From NCBI GenBank assembly GCA_013396655.1, contig WBMV01008244.1, positions 1,019 to 65,018 on the forward strand: 64,000 nucleotides of DNA, in the 5' to 3' direction. Made by a program: the position numbers and the translations under genes. A model generated the notes under the pieces. That model was given only the letters and a program-made list of their open reading frames with translations, was not told where the DNA came from and did no database searches. This stretch comes from Campylorhamphus procurvoides (taxonomy: Eukaryota > Chordata > Aves > Passeriformes > Dendrocolaptidae). Shown piece after piece: positions 11,794 to 26,700 of the stretch. Numbering within the stretch: position 1 is the stretch's first letter; the number at the start of each line of letters is the position of its first letter.

Positions 11794-14700
11794 CTGCAGG
11801 GGCACGGCAGGCACAGCGGGGGAAAAAGGGGTGTCAACACACCTGACTTGGATAAATGTCTTTCCTGCTGATCTGCTGAAGTCGGGGGAAAAAACTGACC
11901 CCAGCCTTTGAGTTTTTGGAGTCCTAAAATTGAGGGGAGAAAACTTTTCAAGACAACATTAATATAGGTAAAGTAAAGAGCAGTTCTCTAAGGAGCACTT
12001 TTCTGGTGCATGGGGTATATAAGTGTGTGGTGTATGTAGGTGCAGACATTGTATAGACAGGGTGCTTACTAATTGTATAACACTACTTAATTACCATAAC
12101 TAAAGGTTACATCCAACCCAAGAACTGCCTGCTTTGGTGCCACCCCAGAACCTCCCTCAGGTCTGCCCCTTGGCACATCCCCCCAGAATTAAGTCGGGGG
12201 TCTCAAGACCCATTACTTCTTCACCATCATCATCTTCACGCCACATTCTCTCCTTGGAGTTTCTCCAAGGTCCCTGGGTCTTCTCTCTTTGTTTGACTAC
12301 AGGATGTGTTGTTATTCTAGCCCTGGTCCATGAGTCTCTATCAAGATGTTCAACTCATTATCTTACCCTTAACACAGACGTTCAGGAATGCAGCACAGAG
12401 ATAGAAACTGCTTGTTGCACCTTAAATAAGAGAAGCTATACAGCTGTAAAAAAAATTACAAATATACAAATATATGAAATCCTAAGGCATCACCAGGATT
12501 GCAGAAATGCAGGTTGGGAGATCTCTAGTCCAGTCTCCTGCTTGGAGCAGGACAACAACCTTGATGGCTGAAGGCAGTGGTGACTTCATGTGGTTGAGGC
12601 TTGGGAGTGTCCGAGGATGGCCACTGCCCCAGCTCCCAGGGAAAACCCAACAGACAATGCTCTTCAATCATTGGTGTGATTTTTGGGGGGTCCTGGGCAG
12701 GGTCAGGGATTGGATTTGATGATTCTTGTGGGTCCCTTCCACCTCAGGATATTCTGTGCATCTGTGATTCTATGATATTTCAGTTCTCACCTCTGAGTTA
12801 TGGATTTATTGTATTGGATGCTTGGTAAGTGTTTAAGCCTTACATTTTACAGTAGCAATTAGAAGTTCATTTAAAAGTCCTCTTAGCTGGTTTACATGAA
12901 CAATCATTTAAAAAAAACCCAGCAAAATACCCCAGCAAATCAAATATCCTTGACTTGTTTTAGAGGACACGACAAATAAAAGTCTTTAGTCCAAATTCCT
13001 AGAAGAATTCCTGCTCAAAGGCTATAAAGTCTATACTGACTACAAATTTTAACAATGTCCAGCTTATTTTCCAGGTGAGGAGCTGAGACTAAGAAAGATT
13101 GTCTGAATTCAAAGTGCTTTAGTTTGTGCTCATCTTGCACAGCCCCCCTGACAAAAGTTTAGCACCTCAATCAAGATTTCACAATCCTACAGAAGAACCC
13201 AAAATTCAAATCAGGTTTTGCACATTCACAATCACTGGCTGAATTATTAGTCCCAGCTTCTTTAATAAAGGCCTGTGGTTAACGCTAAAAGAATCTATGG
13301 CTGAAGGGAGAGTTGCAGAATGTAAGCAATGGTAAACCCATTAAAAACGTAAAAAAGGAAACAAATTCTAAATAATTTCTTACTGGGAAAGGTATGGAAC
13401 TAAAAAATAACAGACTGCTGACCAAGAGGTACTGCAGTGTCACTGAGCCCACACAATAGGAGAGTTTGAGTCTGCTGGGTTTCAAAAAGTGTGTATGGGA
13501 AAAATACTTCAGAAATGAGCAAGAACAGAATAAAAATCTACTCTTTGTAAAAGCAGAGAGTTCCACATATACATAACTCATTACAACTCCTCAAAAAAAA
13601 ACAAACCAAAAGCTTAGCAACATAACAAACAATTGGCAGCTCAGAGCTTAAATAAGTGCAAAGCTGGAGAAGGGGATCATAATGCCATGAGATACAGAAA
13701 ATTAAGGAAGCAGCAGCAGCAAAAGGGTTACAAAATCAATATGCACTCCTCAGGCTGCTTTAAGGAAGACTGTAAACACATTAAGAAATATTACCCTGCC
13801 ATTGCTTAGATCACAAACAAAGGGAAAACCAAAATACAAATGTAGCAAAAAAAAACCTTGTAAAACCATACAACAGTACTGTTTATTGTACAATATTGTT
13901 ATTGACACAGCCCTGCGAGAGGACAAGGAGTGTCAACTGAACAGAGAGACAAAGGAAACTGAAGAATTCCATGAGAAAGAGACCCTTAAAGGATGGAAGG
14001 GAATTCCAGGAGGGGCTGTGGGTGCCCTGGGCCCCCTCCCTGGATGCAGCACTGTTATCCCACCCAAGAGCTGGCAGCAGCTGCCATGGACAGGAGCCTC
14101 TGTGCTCCAGCACCTCTTGTGGCTGAGCCTGGAGGAGCTCAGGGAAAACATGGCCTTATTCCCAATTTCCCTGTTATCAGGAAAGAAACCATATCAACAG
14201 AAAACAACACCCCAGCATAGTTCCCACTTCCACACAAAGGGAAGAGGGACAGGTGGCTATCACACCTCAGGTTCTTCTACAGCCTCAGGCCCCAAGAAAC
14301 CATCAGTGAGAGCTCTGAGAAGCCCAATTCTGAGCAGAACTGACTGCACCAAGAGCTCGAGGTATCAATGACATCCTCGGGGTAGGACCAAAGACTGCAC
14401 TAAGGAACCTCAAATTGATGACCTCTACAGGCACAATGCCTTCAGTTTGGGCCTCTCCAGCAGCCTGGGATTCCAAACATGGTGAAATGTGTCTTCACAC
14501 TTAATACAAGACCAGAGAGACAGGAAACCCTGCTCTTGATGCAGACAACGAAGGCTAGAGCTACAGAAAGCTCTGCTCCTTGAGGTTATGCAGAGAAATG
14601 GCACCCTCTGCCTTCCATCTCTCCTGGTGACCAGCAAAGCTGCTTCACCTTCCCTTCCCCGTCCTTCCCTTCTCTCTCTCTACCAACAACCTACAGCAAC

Positions 14701-17700
14701 TCACTTTGCTTGGCAATCAACCCTGCTCCTCTCAAAAGGCAGGATTGTTGTTTTCTTGAGGCAAATCTCCAAATATTCTCCACCAACCCCCAAGCTCCCC
14801 CTTCCCTTGGTGGCCACTGCTGCATCAAACACTCCTCACACCTCAGGCTATGTCCTCCCCAAGGTCAAAAGCAGGTCCAACCCCTCAGCTCTGCCTTTGT
14901 GTACCAGAACTAAACACACCAACAGAAAATCAGAATGAAAACTGAAGAGATGGAGTGCTGGCTCCATCAGGGGGAATCTGAGAGCTCCCAAACTAAGCAC
15001 TTCTCTGTATTGAACTGGTGGCCGTTAAATGCGAAACAGGAGAGGCAGCACATAGGGGCTGTCAGAGCAGCAATCATTAAAAACCAGGGAGAAATTACAA
15101 GATCTGGACATTTTTGTTTGTTTTGAGATAAGCAGACTGGAAGGTGAAGGTGCATAAAATGGGAGGTCAAGATTTCTATGAAGCTGTAAAGAATAAATCG
15201 AAATTTAAGTGTGGTACCAAAGTGGTGAGAGAAAGCAAATGATACCTGTAAAGAAAAGAATCAAAGAAAGCAAAATAGGTGTTCACTTGCTAGGAATACA
15301 CAGACAAGCTGCACAAAACTGTTAGAACTGGAAGATACAACAAGGGCAGTTTAAATTAAGTGTAAGATACATACTGGGGGCAGGTGACAAAAGAAATGCT
15401 TTGCAAACTGGGTCATGTGAGGGGAAAACCAAACCAAGCAAACCAGGAAATTAGAAGTCAGGTGAAGTGTGAACATGTCTGTCTCTCTGGTTATTCTCTG
15501 GATGTTCAAAACTAATGCCTTTTAGAATGGAAATGGATTATACTGGAAAAGGCACCTGAAGAACAATATTTAGAGGCAGAGAAAACACCAATTTTAAAAA
15601 AAGAAGAGGAAGGGACATGGATCTCTGGTGTCTATACGAGGGAAATACTCTGACTAAGTACAAAGGGTGCCCCTTTCCTTCAGCTAACATGGTGCCTGCC
15701 GTGCGTGTGAGGAGCAGGGCTGGGGTATTCCAGATCCATACAAACCTGGGGGGAAATGGCCAGGCCTCCCAAGGGATCCCATCCAGGATGGCAGAGCCAG
15801 CATCAGAAACCAGGATGTCAGAGCCATACAAACCTGGGGGGAAATGGCCAGGCCTCCCAAGGGATCCCCATCCAGGATATCAGTGCCAGCATTATAAACC
15901 AGGATGTCAGGTTTGAACTCATTCAGAGCTCCCTCCACATGGGTGTGCACCTTCTGCAGGTACTCTGTGTCCTCTGTGCCCCACTCCAGCTCCACTCGGC
16001 GTTTTATGGCACCTGAAAGCAAACAAACCAACCATTCTTCAATAAAGAAAGCATTGCTTTGAAAGAAAATGCAAGATTTAGGTAAACAATTGGAAAAAAA
16101 AAAATCTCATTTCTGGAAGATTTCTCAACACATTGTATTTTCACAAAACCTTGAATTAAAGAGAATTACTCAACTACTTGTTTTCTCAGCAAATGTTAAG
16201 CATAATGACCTAGAAAAAAAATCCATCGAAGAGAGAAAATTAGATGCAGGGGAAAAAAATAATCTGAGATGCAAGAGGAAAATGTTATTGAAAAGCAGCT
16301 GATCTACATGTCCAGTTACCAATAAGCAGAGAAATCATAAAGGAAATTATTCACTTAAAAGTAACCTAAATAAAGCATAAGGCAAAGAAAACACTGAACT
16401 GCTATTGCAGAGGAAACAGCTGGGGGAAAAAATCCAAGATAAATATCACTGAGAAATTATGAAGATGTTTTATTTTTATCACAACACTCAAAACTTCACA
16501 GCAAAGGACCATGAATTTATGTGAACTGCTTTATGAATGTATAACAGGATTCAGCTTTGCCCCAAGCATTTTCAATTTAACGTTCTTATTCTGTAATCCT
16601 ACCAGAAGAGCAAATATCTATTCTTAATTTAAATCAAATTATTTCTAATGCTTCTAATAAAGCAACAGAAGTAGAAGAGGAGGGCTAAGAAGATGAAGGG
16701 AAGAAAGCCAAGGGGATGCAGCCTAATTTTGGGGGCCTCTGTGGAGGTATGTGTAACTCTACAAGTGAATTGATACCAAATCCATGGCAGGGCTGTTCCA
16801 GGGAGTAACTTCTACTCCACCACCCCCTCTGCCCCACATTAACTGCCTTGGATACCCACAGACTCAGTATCCACCAGGTGTGACTTCAGCAGAATGGCAT
16901 TTAATTACTCTTGTGATTGCTGGGTTGTCTCTGCTTTCCATCCTTGTTCAACACCAGTGGAGTGTTCTTTTTTCATTCCTATTTTACTGCATCAACATTA
17001 ATTCTAAGATTTTTGTTTCTTTATGGTATTTTCCTGAGTTCTTTTCTTATTTTTATATAAATGTCCTTGTAAGTCTGCACAGCTCTTCTGAAGAGCACTT
17101 GGAGCCTCTTCAGGGTGAGGGATCTGCAGGCTGGCTGGAGCTGTGGAGGAGGGGACATGCTGGAATGGGAACAAACAACTCTTGTGCTGATGGAACCATG
17201 AGGAGATTGAGAGGTGGTGAATAAGATGCCATGTCTTTGCAGGGCTCTTGCACCACGAACACAGACCAGGAGCACTGACAGAGCAGGGACAGATCTGAAG
17301 GTCAGGATGGACTCAGCTTTTGAAGGTACTCCTATGGCTTTGTAAAATGACACTCAGAGCCAGGAGCTTTGCAAAGCCTGAACTTAGAGTTGCAGCTGTC
17401 AATTCTTCTGTTCATCCTTCAGTGAACTAGTCCTATTCCCCATCCATCTTCCCCTTTCTCCTCCAAAGCTGGTGTAATTCCAAACTGCTTCCCTGAGGGA
17501 TTCAATGTGCTTCTGGCTTAGCATTAGGCAATGGACTCTTTTCTTCCCTTCCCTAATGAAGGGCATGGGGCAAAAACTGTGCACAGGAGGCTCCTGCAAT
17601 AAAACACGGGAAAACCAGGCAGGAAGTCCAAGGAGGCAGTGACCAGTTAGAGCTCACCCTAAGGATTCCAACTGTCAGGTTCAAGCCTCTGCCTTTCTTC

Positions 17701-20700
17701 AGAGATTCCCTCTGTGATCCCATCTTTGCAGGGTCACCTAGCAGGAAGGGTTTAAAGAATTTAGCCACAAAAATCCTATTTAGAGATTTCTACGCATTCT
17801 GCAAGGACCTGCATATTCACATGCCTCTGGCCACAGCCTTGGGCACCTTATCCTTAGAACTGGAATTCCCAGCCTCCCAGGAGAGGCGTGGGCTCAGTGG
17901 TTCAGATTTCCTAACAAGGACTTCCTCTGTTTTGGTCTTGATCCATCTGTTCACAAATGTTGCCATGTGGTATATGGATAAAGGGATGCATTTGCTTGCA
18001 GTGTACCTGCCTACAAACATGATGTGCTTTAAATGGTCATTTTTTTAGTTTAATACGTTGCAATACTACCATTCTCAAGATCTTTACTGGTCAAAACCCA
18101 GCAGTGCCATGCACTGCACCTCATTCCTGCCAGGAATCCAAATGAAGGCTTTTCAGAACGACAGGATCACTGAAGAAATCCAACAGCAGAACATCGCCCC
18201 CAACCTCTGACTCAGTGAACAAATTAAGCCTGTAATAAATGACTGCAAGAGAAATCAAAGATCAAATCAACTTTGAGCTTTTGCATTCCAATGTAACCAC
18301 TATCAAAGTCCCCCTAAATAACTTTGGCAGGTCACAAGACATAATAGGCACATCACAGCAGGGATAAACAAACCACAACCAAGACCAATCAAGGAGCAGC
18401 TCCTATCGCTGGTCTGACAGGCTGCCCAGGGCAGGGGGAGTCCCCATCCCTGCCGGGATTTCACATGGAGGTGGCACTTGGGGACCTGGGTTAATGGTGG
18501 CCTTGGCAGGGCTGGGGTTGGACTCGATCCTAAGGGGCTTTTCCAACTTTAATAGTTCCATTCCATGACTTCCTTTTGCTTCCAAACTTTTTTCACATTC
18601 AGATGCAGCTTGTTTCTAGATGCTTACAAAACAACTTCTACTGGCAAGACCACATACCTAAATATAATTTATAACTTTCAAAAGAACATGAAACCTTTTC
18701 ACACAGTATCAGCTCCTGATGATATCCTCAGTGAGTCATCAGTGAATTCTTTCCTAAGTGTAGTTTAAAGGAAAGGTGAAGTTCTAACCATCTCTTCAAA
18801 TCCAAGGATGATTTAACTCACTGCTCCAAGTGTCGCAGGAGCACCAAACCCCCACTGACCCCCTGCATCCCAGAAATCCATCCCAGAAGTGAGGGACCAT
18901 CACAGTGATCACTGAAAATGATGTGAAATTAAAAAAAATAAAATTTAGCAAGTTGCAAGGAAGCCTGTTAATAAATGAAGTTCTGTAACAACACAGAAGG
19001 ACTTTCACTTTTTGGAAGATGAATTTCAGCTGTACTTACGTTTGGCAAAACCATCCCCTGGATAAATATATCTGTTGTAAGCATCCATAATATACACCCG
19101 AGGGTCATCCATGAAGTCCCTCTCATGGCCATTGCCCTGCAGGAAACCCACAGTCAGCTCTGCCTGGCATGCCAACACAGAATTAAACACACTGCAATTC
19201 CAGAGTGATCAAAGTTCCAACACTCAGAGCTCCTGTGTAACGCTCTCATTTAGAGCCCTGCAGGTTATTCTGAGGTGTAGACTTTGGGGGAGGGGGTCAT
19301 AGGATCACGTGGAGACTGCAGGTGTTATCACAAACAAAATGCTTATCTCTTTGGGAAGGTAATTAGCATAGATCTCATTACACATGTAAGAAAAATAAGT
19401 GAAAAATAGAAGCTAATTGTCCTCAGCAACATCACAAAAGCAACTGTGACCACTAAATAGTTCTGTCGCCCAACTGTGCAAGAAAAAGTCACTTTTGACT
19501 GCTGCAGGGAACTGAATCTCCTTATGTAAGAACTAACAAATAAATAAAGCAGAAGACAGCTTTTCTGCTAACTCAAGCCTTGGGGAGATAAGTAATCCCT
19601 GGAAAAACTACAAACACTGAAGACGCAACAGTTTAATAATATTGTTTAACAGACATTCCCTACAAAGAATTTGTGCTGGGTGTAAAGAGGGATGTTCAAG
19701 AGAAAACTCAGATTTTGAATATTTCCCCCTTTCCCGTTTCTGAATTTAAATATTCTTCTTTTGGTTCTCATTTTGACTTTTTTCACTAATACAAAAACCA
19801 TTTTTCCACAGCAATCACTAAGATAATTTAGTTTATATCAGTGTATCATAGAACAGCACAGCCCCTATGCCCAGAAGAATTTTATTTAAACTATAGAAAC
19901 AGACATTTCCACAGATATATCTTCTGTAATTCAGCTTTTATCCTAAAAAATGGCAACTCCAACTTATTTCTTCAGCATATTTGGTCCATAAATAAACAGT
20001 CCATACACACAAGCCTGGGAATATGAAAGGCTCTGAGTGAACCACTGTCTTATGGGAGGTGGAACTCGCCACTGCACCAAGAATTGGAACAGTCACAAGA
20101 CAAGAAAATCTGCATTTTTAAACAGGGTCTGCTGAGCTGCTTCACACACCTCCCACTCCCCAAAACAGGCACCAAGGGGTGATTCCATATGCGCACTGAG
20201 ATACCAGCACAGCTGAAAACCAACACACATACCAAGAATTGTTAAAAACAAAACACCCCCCCGCCCNNNNNNAAAAAAAACCCCCCCCCCCCCCCCCCCC
20301 CCCCCGCAAAAGCACAAAACAGATCCACACCCTGAGAGAGAGCAACGTAAAACATCTTCCTGCTGCATAACATTGGCCTGATATGGTAATTTAAGGATGC
20401 AGATAAAGGAAATTATAGACGATGAAAAACTTGCAGCCAGAAGGCTTCCTCACTGTTATGGAGCTATTTAAAAATGGTCCCTTTACACATAATAAATTAC
20501 CTGAAAGGCTTCACATTGGCCATCACTTTGGTGCATTAAGTGCTTTCCTAAAAATACTATTTCCATCCCCCTTAGGATTTATTTTGCAAGTGCCACCCGA
20601 GCTGAGGTTTGCTCTCAGAGCCTGCAGTACATCCCCGTGCCAGGGCAGAGGGAGGTATCCTCTACTCCTGAGCCTGGAGCCAGGCTCTCCATGGCCCCTG

Positions 20701-23700
20701 CAGAGCCTGCTGCAGCCACCACCGGCTGGAATTCCGGCCCAGGAGATACTTGGAGCTGAGCCCTGGAGTCCATGTGTGCAACGCAGCAGGATTTTTATAG
20801 CCAGCCACATGATGGAGCTGCAGTTCAGGTTAATTTTATTAAACTGGCCTAAGAGTCTTTAGGACCCTAAAATCAACAATTAAACTGCTCCCAGTTTCCA
20901 ATATCTCTGATGAACTTTGCGTTCTGCAAGTTGACAGTTTGCAGGAGGATTGAAAAAAGGTATTTATCACACACTTGCATTTCAAGCAGAACATCTGCAG
21001 CACTGAATGCAGGTAAAGTACTCACCTGATGAGCATCCAGATCAATAATTGTGGCTCTAGACACCCCAGGTACTCTTTCAAATAAGAACTGGATATAAAA
21101 GCAAAGAAAAATATGGCGAAATTTAGGAAGTTGGGTGGCAGATTAAACTGGAGGCTTAAAGCTTCCATAGTCTATTCATTTCAGTCACCAAAAACTACTA
21201 AATTATTCTAATACATTTAAGTACAAAAGCTCATGTTATTTGACATAGAAAGGTACTTGTTGTTCTACAATAAAAACCCCTCTACATTTCCACCAGATTA
21301 AATACATGAAACCTGCATTTGAGCTGTAGAATCACCGAATGGTTTAGGCTGCAGGGACCACAAAGACATCTCGTTCCATTCTCTGTCTTTAACACAGACA
21401 TGGCAAACCCCAAAGATTTTGTACAAATTGCCACCCACTATAATTTCTCAATCTGCATTTTAACGTTAGGGAGTAAAAAAACCAACCCACTGTGGATTGC
21501 TTTTCTGCAAATTACCACGTACAGAAATTAGGATGTTTCATCATATGGTGTGCTGCAATCATTAGAGCTCTTTAATGTTTGATTATTACTGATACTTTAT
21601 AAATATTCCATTATACAAATATACCCCAGTTCATTTGGTAAAAATAAGCCCTAATTGCAGAAAGCTCTTACTTCAGCCTTTCAACAGCTAAATACCAAAT
21701 ATATTCATTCACATTCAGTGACTATTTTGGAGTCATTCATGTTTTTATTCCTGAGCTCTGCATAGTGCAGTTTGATTTAGAGAGGGTTTCTGTCCCTGCA
21801 GGCTTGATTGTAACCACTGAAGCTGATGTGGAAGGTCCAGGTTCAACTTCAAGGCTTGGAGAATTACTACTGAGAGTATTAAAACTCCATCTGGTTTGAT
21901 TTAGAGTGGTTCTGCAAGACAACATTATTAATGCAATTGTAGTAGGTCATATTTACATTGATAATTCTGACCCCTGCAAATCTTCCACCTCACAACACTG
22001 CAAATTCCCATTCCTACCCCTCTGGAGAGGCTTCATTTGCTCCTATTAAGATGTAAGTTAATTCTTAGGAATTTATGTGGATTTTTATTCTCCATTTGTA
22101 CCAACAGCAGAAAACACTGGTTTAAGAGTGGTTCTTACCTTGATAGCCAGTGTGATGTCAGCATATGCACAGAACCCTCCACCTTTGTCACTGGAACAGT
22201 GATGGAAACCACCCCCTGCACAGGAAAATGGGCAAGGGGTGAAAAACCAGAGACTAAAGAAAGGCTGGACACTAAAAACAGAAACATAAGAAAGAGATCA
22301 CTTACATGGCAGGCACAAGTAACATTATGGGGCAGGTGGAAAGGACCTGGAAAGTTCTCTTCTATGCTGAACATCCAAAAAATATACTAAACCCTCCCCC
22401 CCTCCCCAAACTAAGAATTCGGGTGTTCTCATTATTTGCACAGACCATTGTCTTCTGCAAACACTCAGAAAGAAACTTCCAGAACCCCTCCTGAAAACAG
22501 ACAGGCACACACTTATTACAAGAAAAAGTACTGAGACCTCCCCCTGCCTGAACATGGGTTTTGTACAATAAATCAGAGCTTTTTTACTGAGAAACCCACT
22601 AGAAATAACTAAGTAAGCTCATTTGATAGATCAGTATCTAGGCCAGGCCTTGGTTGTTTGCTTTTACTGTCTGTTTAATTTTTAATCCTGGCTATTCACT
22701 TTGTAGAAGATGCATGCAAGAAATAATGGAAAAATCTAGACTTGAGGAGTTTTATGAAAACAAGCTAAGGCTCATATGACACACAATCTTGCTTCAATGG
22801 GTTTGCACTGCTGTTTGCTGTGAGCAGAAGAGCACATTTATATTCTCTATATCCTTCATAACTTGCTCATTCAAGGCCTTTTCAGGAAAAGCTGCACTAC
22901 CAAAAATAGACACTCACTGGTCCAGCCCTGCTTTCCCATATAACACCCACCCCCTGAGCTGCTGTAAAACACACATTAGTTGATGATAAGAACTATGAAA
23001 ATTAGTTTTAAATTAATGAAGAAAAAGATTTTATTGAAACATTTATTTCCTCAATTTTTTTCCACGCTACTTCAATCCAAACACTTGCCCTTATAAATGA
23101 TTCAGACCTCTATCGTTATCTTTTTTCTTTCCAGAAAGATTTTATAATAAAACTGCCATAGTGGGTGAGAGAATAAATCCGGTACTTTTTCCTTTTTTTT
23201 TTTTTTTAACTTTGGAGTTGATTTTAGTGAAACACAATCATCACTTTGTTATTATATATTATTTGTTATATATCACCTTATTATTTGTTATTTCCTTTGG
23301 AGTTGATTTTAGTCAAACACAATCATCACTTTCTGTTGTTATAAACAGACTCCACATCATGTAAATGAAAATCCTGCTTTCAAATACCCAAATTCAGGTA
23401 TCCCTGAGTGCCCTGGTTGCACTTACCCACGTTGATGGCCCAGCCTCTGTCCACAGCAAGTTTTCCTGCCTTAAAACACAATTACAGTCAGAATTCCATG
23501 AGTCAATAAAGCAACTTCCACCCCAAATAACTCTCGGCATTCTGAGGCGCCCATGGAATGTTGAGATGCTTTACCACTGGAGGTCATTCTGCCCCACATC
23601 TCTGAATGCAAAACTACCCTCAGCATCATGAGGTGCAAGAATATTTGCTGTGTCTTCTGTATTTCTCTCTCTGCCAACTGAAAAAGTGCATGTGTAGTGA

Positions 23701-26700
23701 TGGGAAGAGGAAAAACTGAGCAGGAATCTCACAATATGCCTCCTGCTCCTGTGAAAACAGAAGGAATGTGAACTCCAAGCCCTGGAAGCACAGACTGACC
23801 CAGTTCCAGCTGGGATGGGGCCACAAAAGTGCTGCACTAGGAAGGGTCCTGTGACCTTTATTCTGTAAATGATAGAATGTGCATGGTATAGGATATTTAG
23901 CTTCTTTCCCCCTCCAATATGGGAAAACCATGCCTGGATCTCTCCTTTAAACTCAAATGACAGACAGGAAAGAGAAAGTGTTGACAAAAAAGAGATACAT
24001 GAGGCCTGAATGATGAAATTTTAACTGAAGAACCTCATTTATTTCAGCCAGGAAGAACTAAGTAAGTGTTTAACTGCAGTACTGCTTAACTCACATGACA
24101 GAAGTTATTACTAGCTACAATTAAAAAATAAATTAAAATAGGAGAGAGAAAACATGTAAAAATAGATTAATTCTTGTCCATAGTCATGGAAAGAACACAT
24201 TACACATCATATACAAAAAGAAGCTTGGACAGCTGAGAAGTTTTCATCACCAACATTTCCATTTGAACAGTTCTAATTTAGTAGTAAGGAAATTATTGGG
24301 AAGTAAACATTATCCACTTCTGATCATGCCAACTTACACAAATTAGATCTTGGGGAAAGATTGCAGTTTCTCAACTACAAAACTCATTAAGTCACAGGGA
24401 AGGCACATTATCAGCAATTTATCACACTTCCTAGGGATTCCTCAGCAAAAACCAATCTTCCAATAGTGCTCAAATATCATTAAAAAGCAGAGGAACTCAA
24501 CAGGAATGTTTGTGATAAAGAGGCCCATCAGGAATAGCAGAAGATGCACTTCTGACTTCCACTGTACAAATTTTATTGTCTGATTAATCAAAATTGCTTT
24601 TCAAGTACCTAATGGGGAGAAAAGGTAAAAATGGTACAAACAACAGCATATGGCATATCAAGATGAATCCCAAAGTGCCCAGGGATGGCATCTGTGTTTC
24701 AGCAGGCACGAGACAGAGCAGGCAGCTGTGATAAGAGAGGACTCTGCACATCCCTGCCCAGCAGGACTTGCTCCGAGTGACAACCAAATATTTTTAAGCA
24801 GCCTGAACTACATAATGACATGAAACCAAAACTCTTTCTCTCCAGTCCTTCCCATCTCTGCTTCTGCCTACTTCATGAAACCTACTAAAGGAGGCAGCAC
24901 TTTTGTTATTGTCCCTATCCCTATAATCCAATTAATCTCAAGAGTCATCCAGAACCCAGCATGTTCTTTCAAAACTCATACGCTGAAATTTGCCTTTAAA
25001 AAAACTGGTTTAACATTTTCAGTACATTATGTGGTTCTGTCATGCTTAGTCAGGCTCTCAGGCTTCACCAAATGCATCAGGATCCCACACTGCACAAACA
25101 CCTTCACATATTTCCTTACCTCACTGTTCTTTGATTTAAATAACATCCAAGAGGACAGAGCAACACAAGATAATTAAAGCAGAACTAGGAAATGGGATTT
25201 AAGAGGTGAGAAGAGCAATAGTTGAAGAAAGAATCCCCAGTGAGCAAGATACAGTACAATTTATTTTTTAAAAGAAAGCCAATTCCTGATCACCATCCTG
25301 AATTAAAACCAGACTGAGCAACCTGCAGGGATGCCTAAATGTGGACATGTCACAGGGCCCACCGTGGTCCTAGGGCAGAAACCACTGGCCATTTTACTGA
25401 ACAGCTCAGAGCAATAAGCAGCAATTCCCTCACTTCCCACACTCCAGCATCAAGGAGGTGACTGAGCACTCCCTCCACTCTCCCCATGTTCAAAAACTTA
25501 CAGGAAACCTTCCTTTGCCGCTTCTCTGACACTGATCACACAGTGATCTACTCCAACCCCCTGGGGAGCTCCAGACTTTTAAATATCTGTGACCAGGGTT
25601 TGGGCATGACAAAGGGAGAAAGATGACATGTTTAGAGCAATTAACTGACATTGTCAGGAGATGTTTCTGAATCTTAGCAGGAGATATCTAAGCTTAGTCA
25701 CAAGTCACCCAGTTCATTTCTCTACTACTTTTTGGTAACAAAACCCAGCAGCTGGCAGAGTTAGACACTTGCAAATCCAGCAGCTGGATGGCACACAGAT
25801 TTAACAACAGACTACTAAAATACTGAAAGAAATTGCCATTATTTTTTTCAAATAAAGAATCAGGCACTCAGTACTTCTCTCATTAAAAATGTACCCACAT
25901 AATCTGGATATTTCATCTTGCCTTAAAGAAAACTGACTCTCTAGTTCACATGGTAAATCCCAGGAGGGCTGAAACCCTCCAGTGCCCAGATCCACTTGCA
26001 AACACAATTGACAGCTCCATGAAATTAAAGACAACCTGGAGAAGAACTGCTTCCCCAACCCCTGGGGCTCACTCATCACTCTCCTAAGTCAGACCCAGGG
26101 CAGGCTCACAGACATAGTGAGCCTCAGTCCTTGTCTCTGAGCACTGTCCTGCACTGCCTTTTATGCACTAGCCAGAGAACACCTTTTTAGATTATTTATG
26201 TCTTTAATGAATTCTTGATACATTGCTGAAGGGAAGCATTTAAAAATTGGAAACCTTGATTTCAGTGAGGATTGCTAAGGACCGACATTTCTGCTGACAG
26301 AAATGGGAAGCCCCCTATTAGCCTGTTCCTGAAAAGAATGCCAGGTTCCATCATTCTTTTCTGGCTTCCCAGCCTCGCTCACCTCTGACAATAGGAGTTG
26401 CAATAAATGGTACTCCCAAACCTGCCACAAAGTACTGGGAAAGGTTTGCCAAACCACAGGAGAGAGAGTCAATAACTGGCTTCAAACAGATATAGGGAAA
26501 GCAATATGGGCTGCAACCCTTTTCACTTGCACCCCCTGCCATAGCTACCTTCAGAAGGGGTTGCTAAAACGCAGCAAAGATCTACTTATACTATGATATT
26601 AATAATTTCAGACAAGATTATTCATCTTTCATTAGAACTGGTTCAGCTCTGTTCCTGCAAAGAGAGCTTGGGACTGGTCCCACCTCCTCCCAGCACCAAG

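Noticed and set aside
13802..14371. 189-codon plus-strand open frame in HDAC11 intron 9
   Set aside because: It is antisense to the gene and of low-complexity Lys/Ser/Thr composition. No domain or splice context supports it.
15538..15831. Minus-strand frame DILVSDAGSAILDG as an alternative HDAC11 exon
   Set aside because: It is the decayed duplicate of exon 9. It lacks an acceptor and the zinc-ligand Asp and carries a frameshift, so it is annotated as a pseudo-copy.
26276..26545. Overlapping minus-strand frames in HDAC11 intron 4 (containing CGLANLSQYFVAGLGVP)
   Set aside because: They looked briefly like a membrane-protein fragment. I could not connect them to any family, and they are not needed for HDAC11, whose exons 4 and 5 join perfectly without them.
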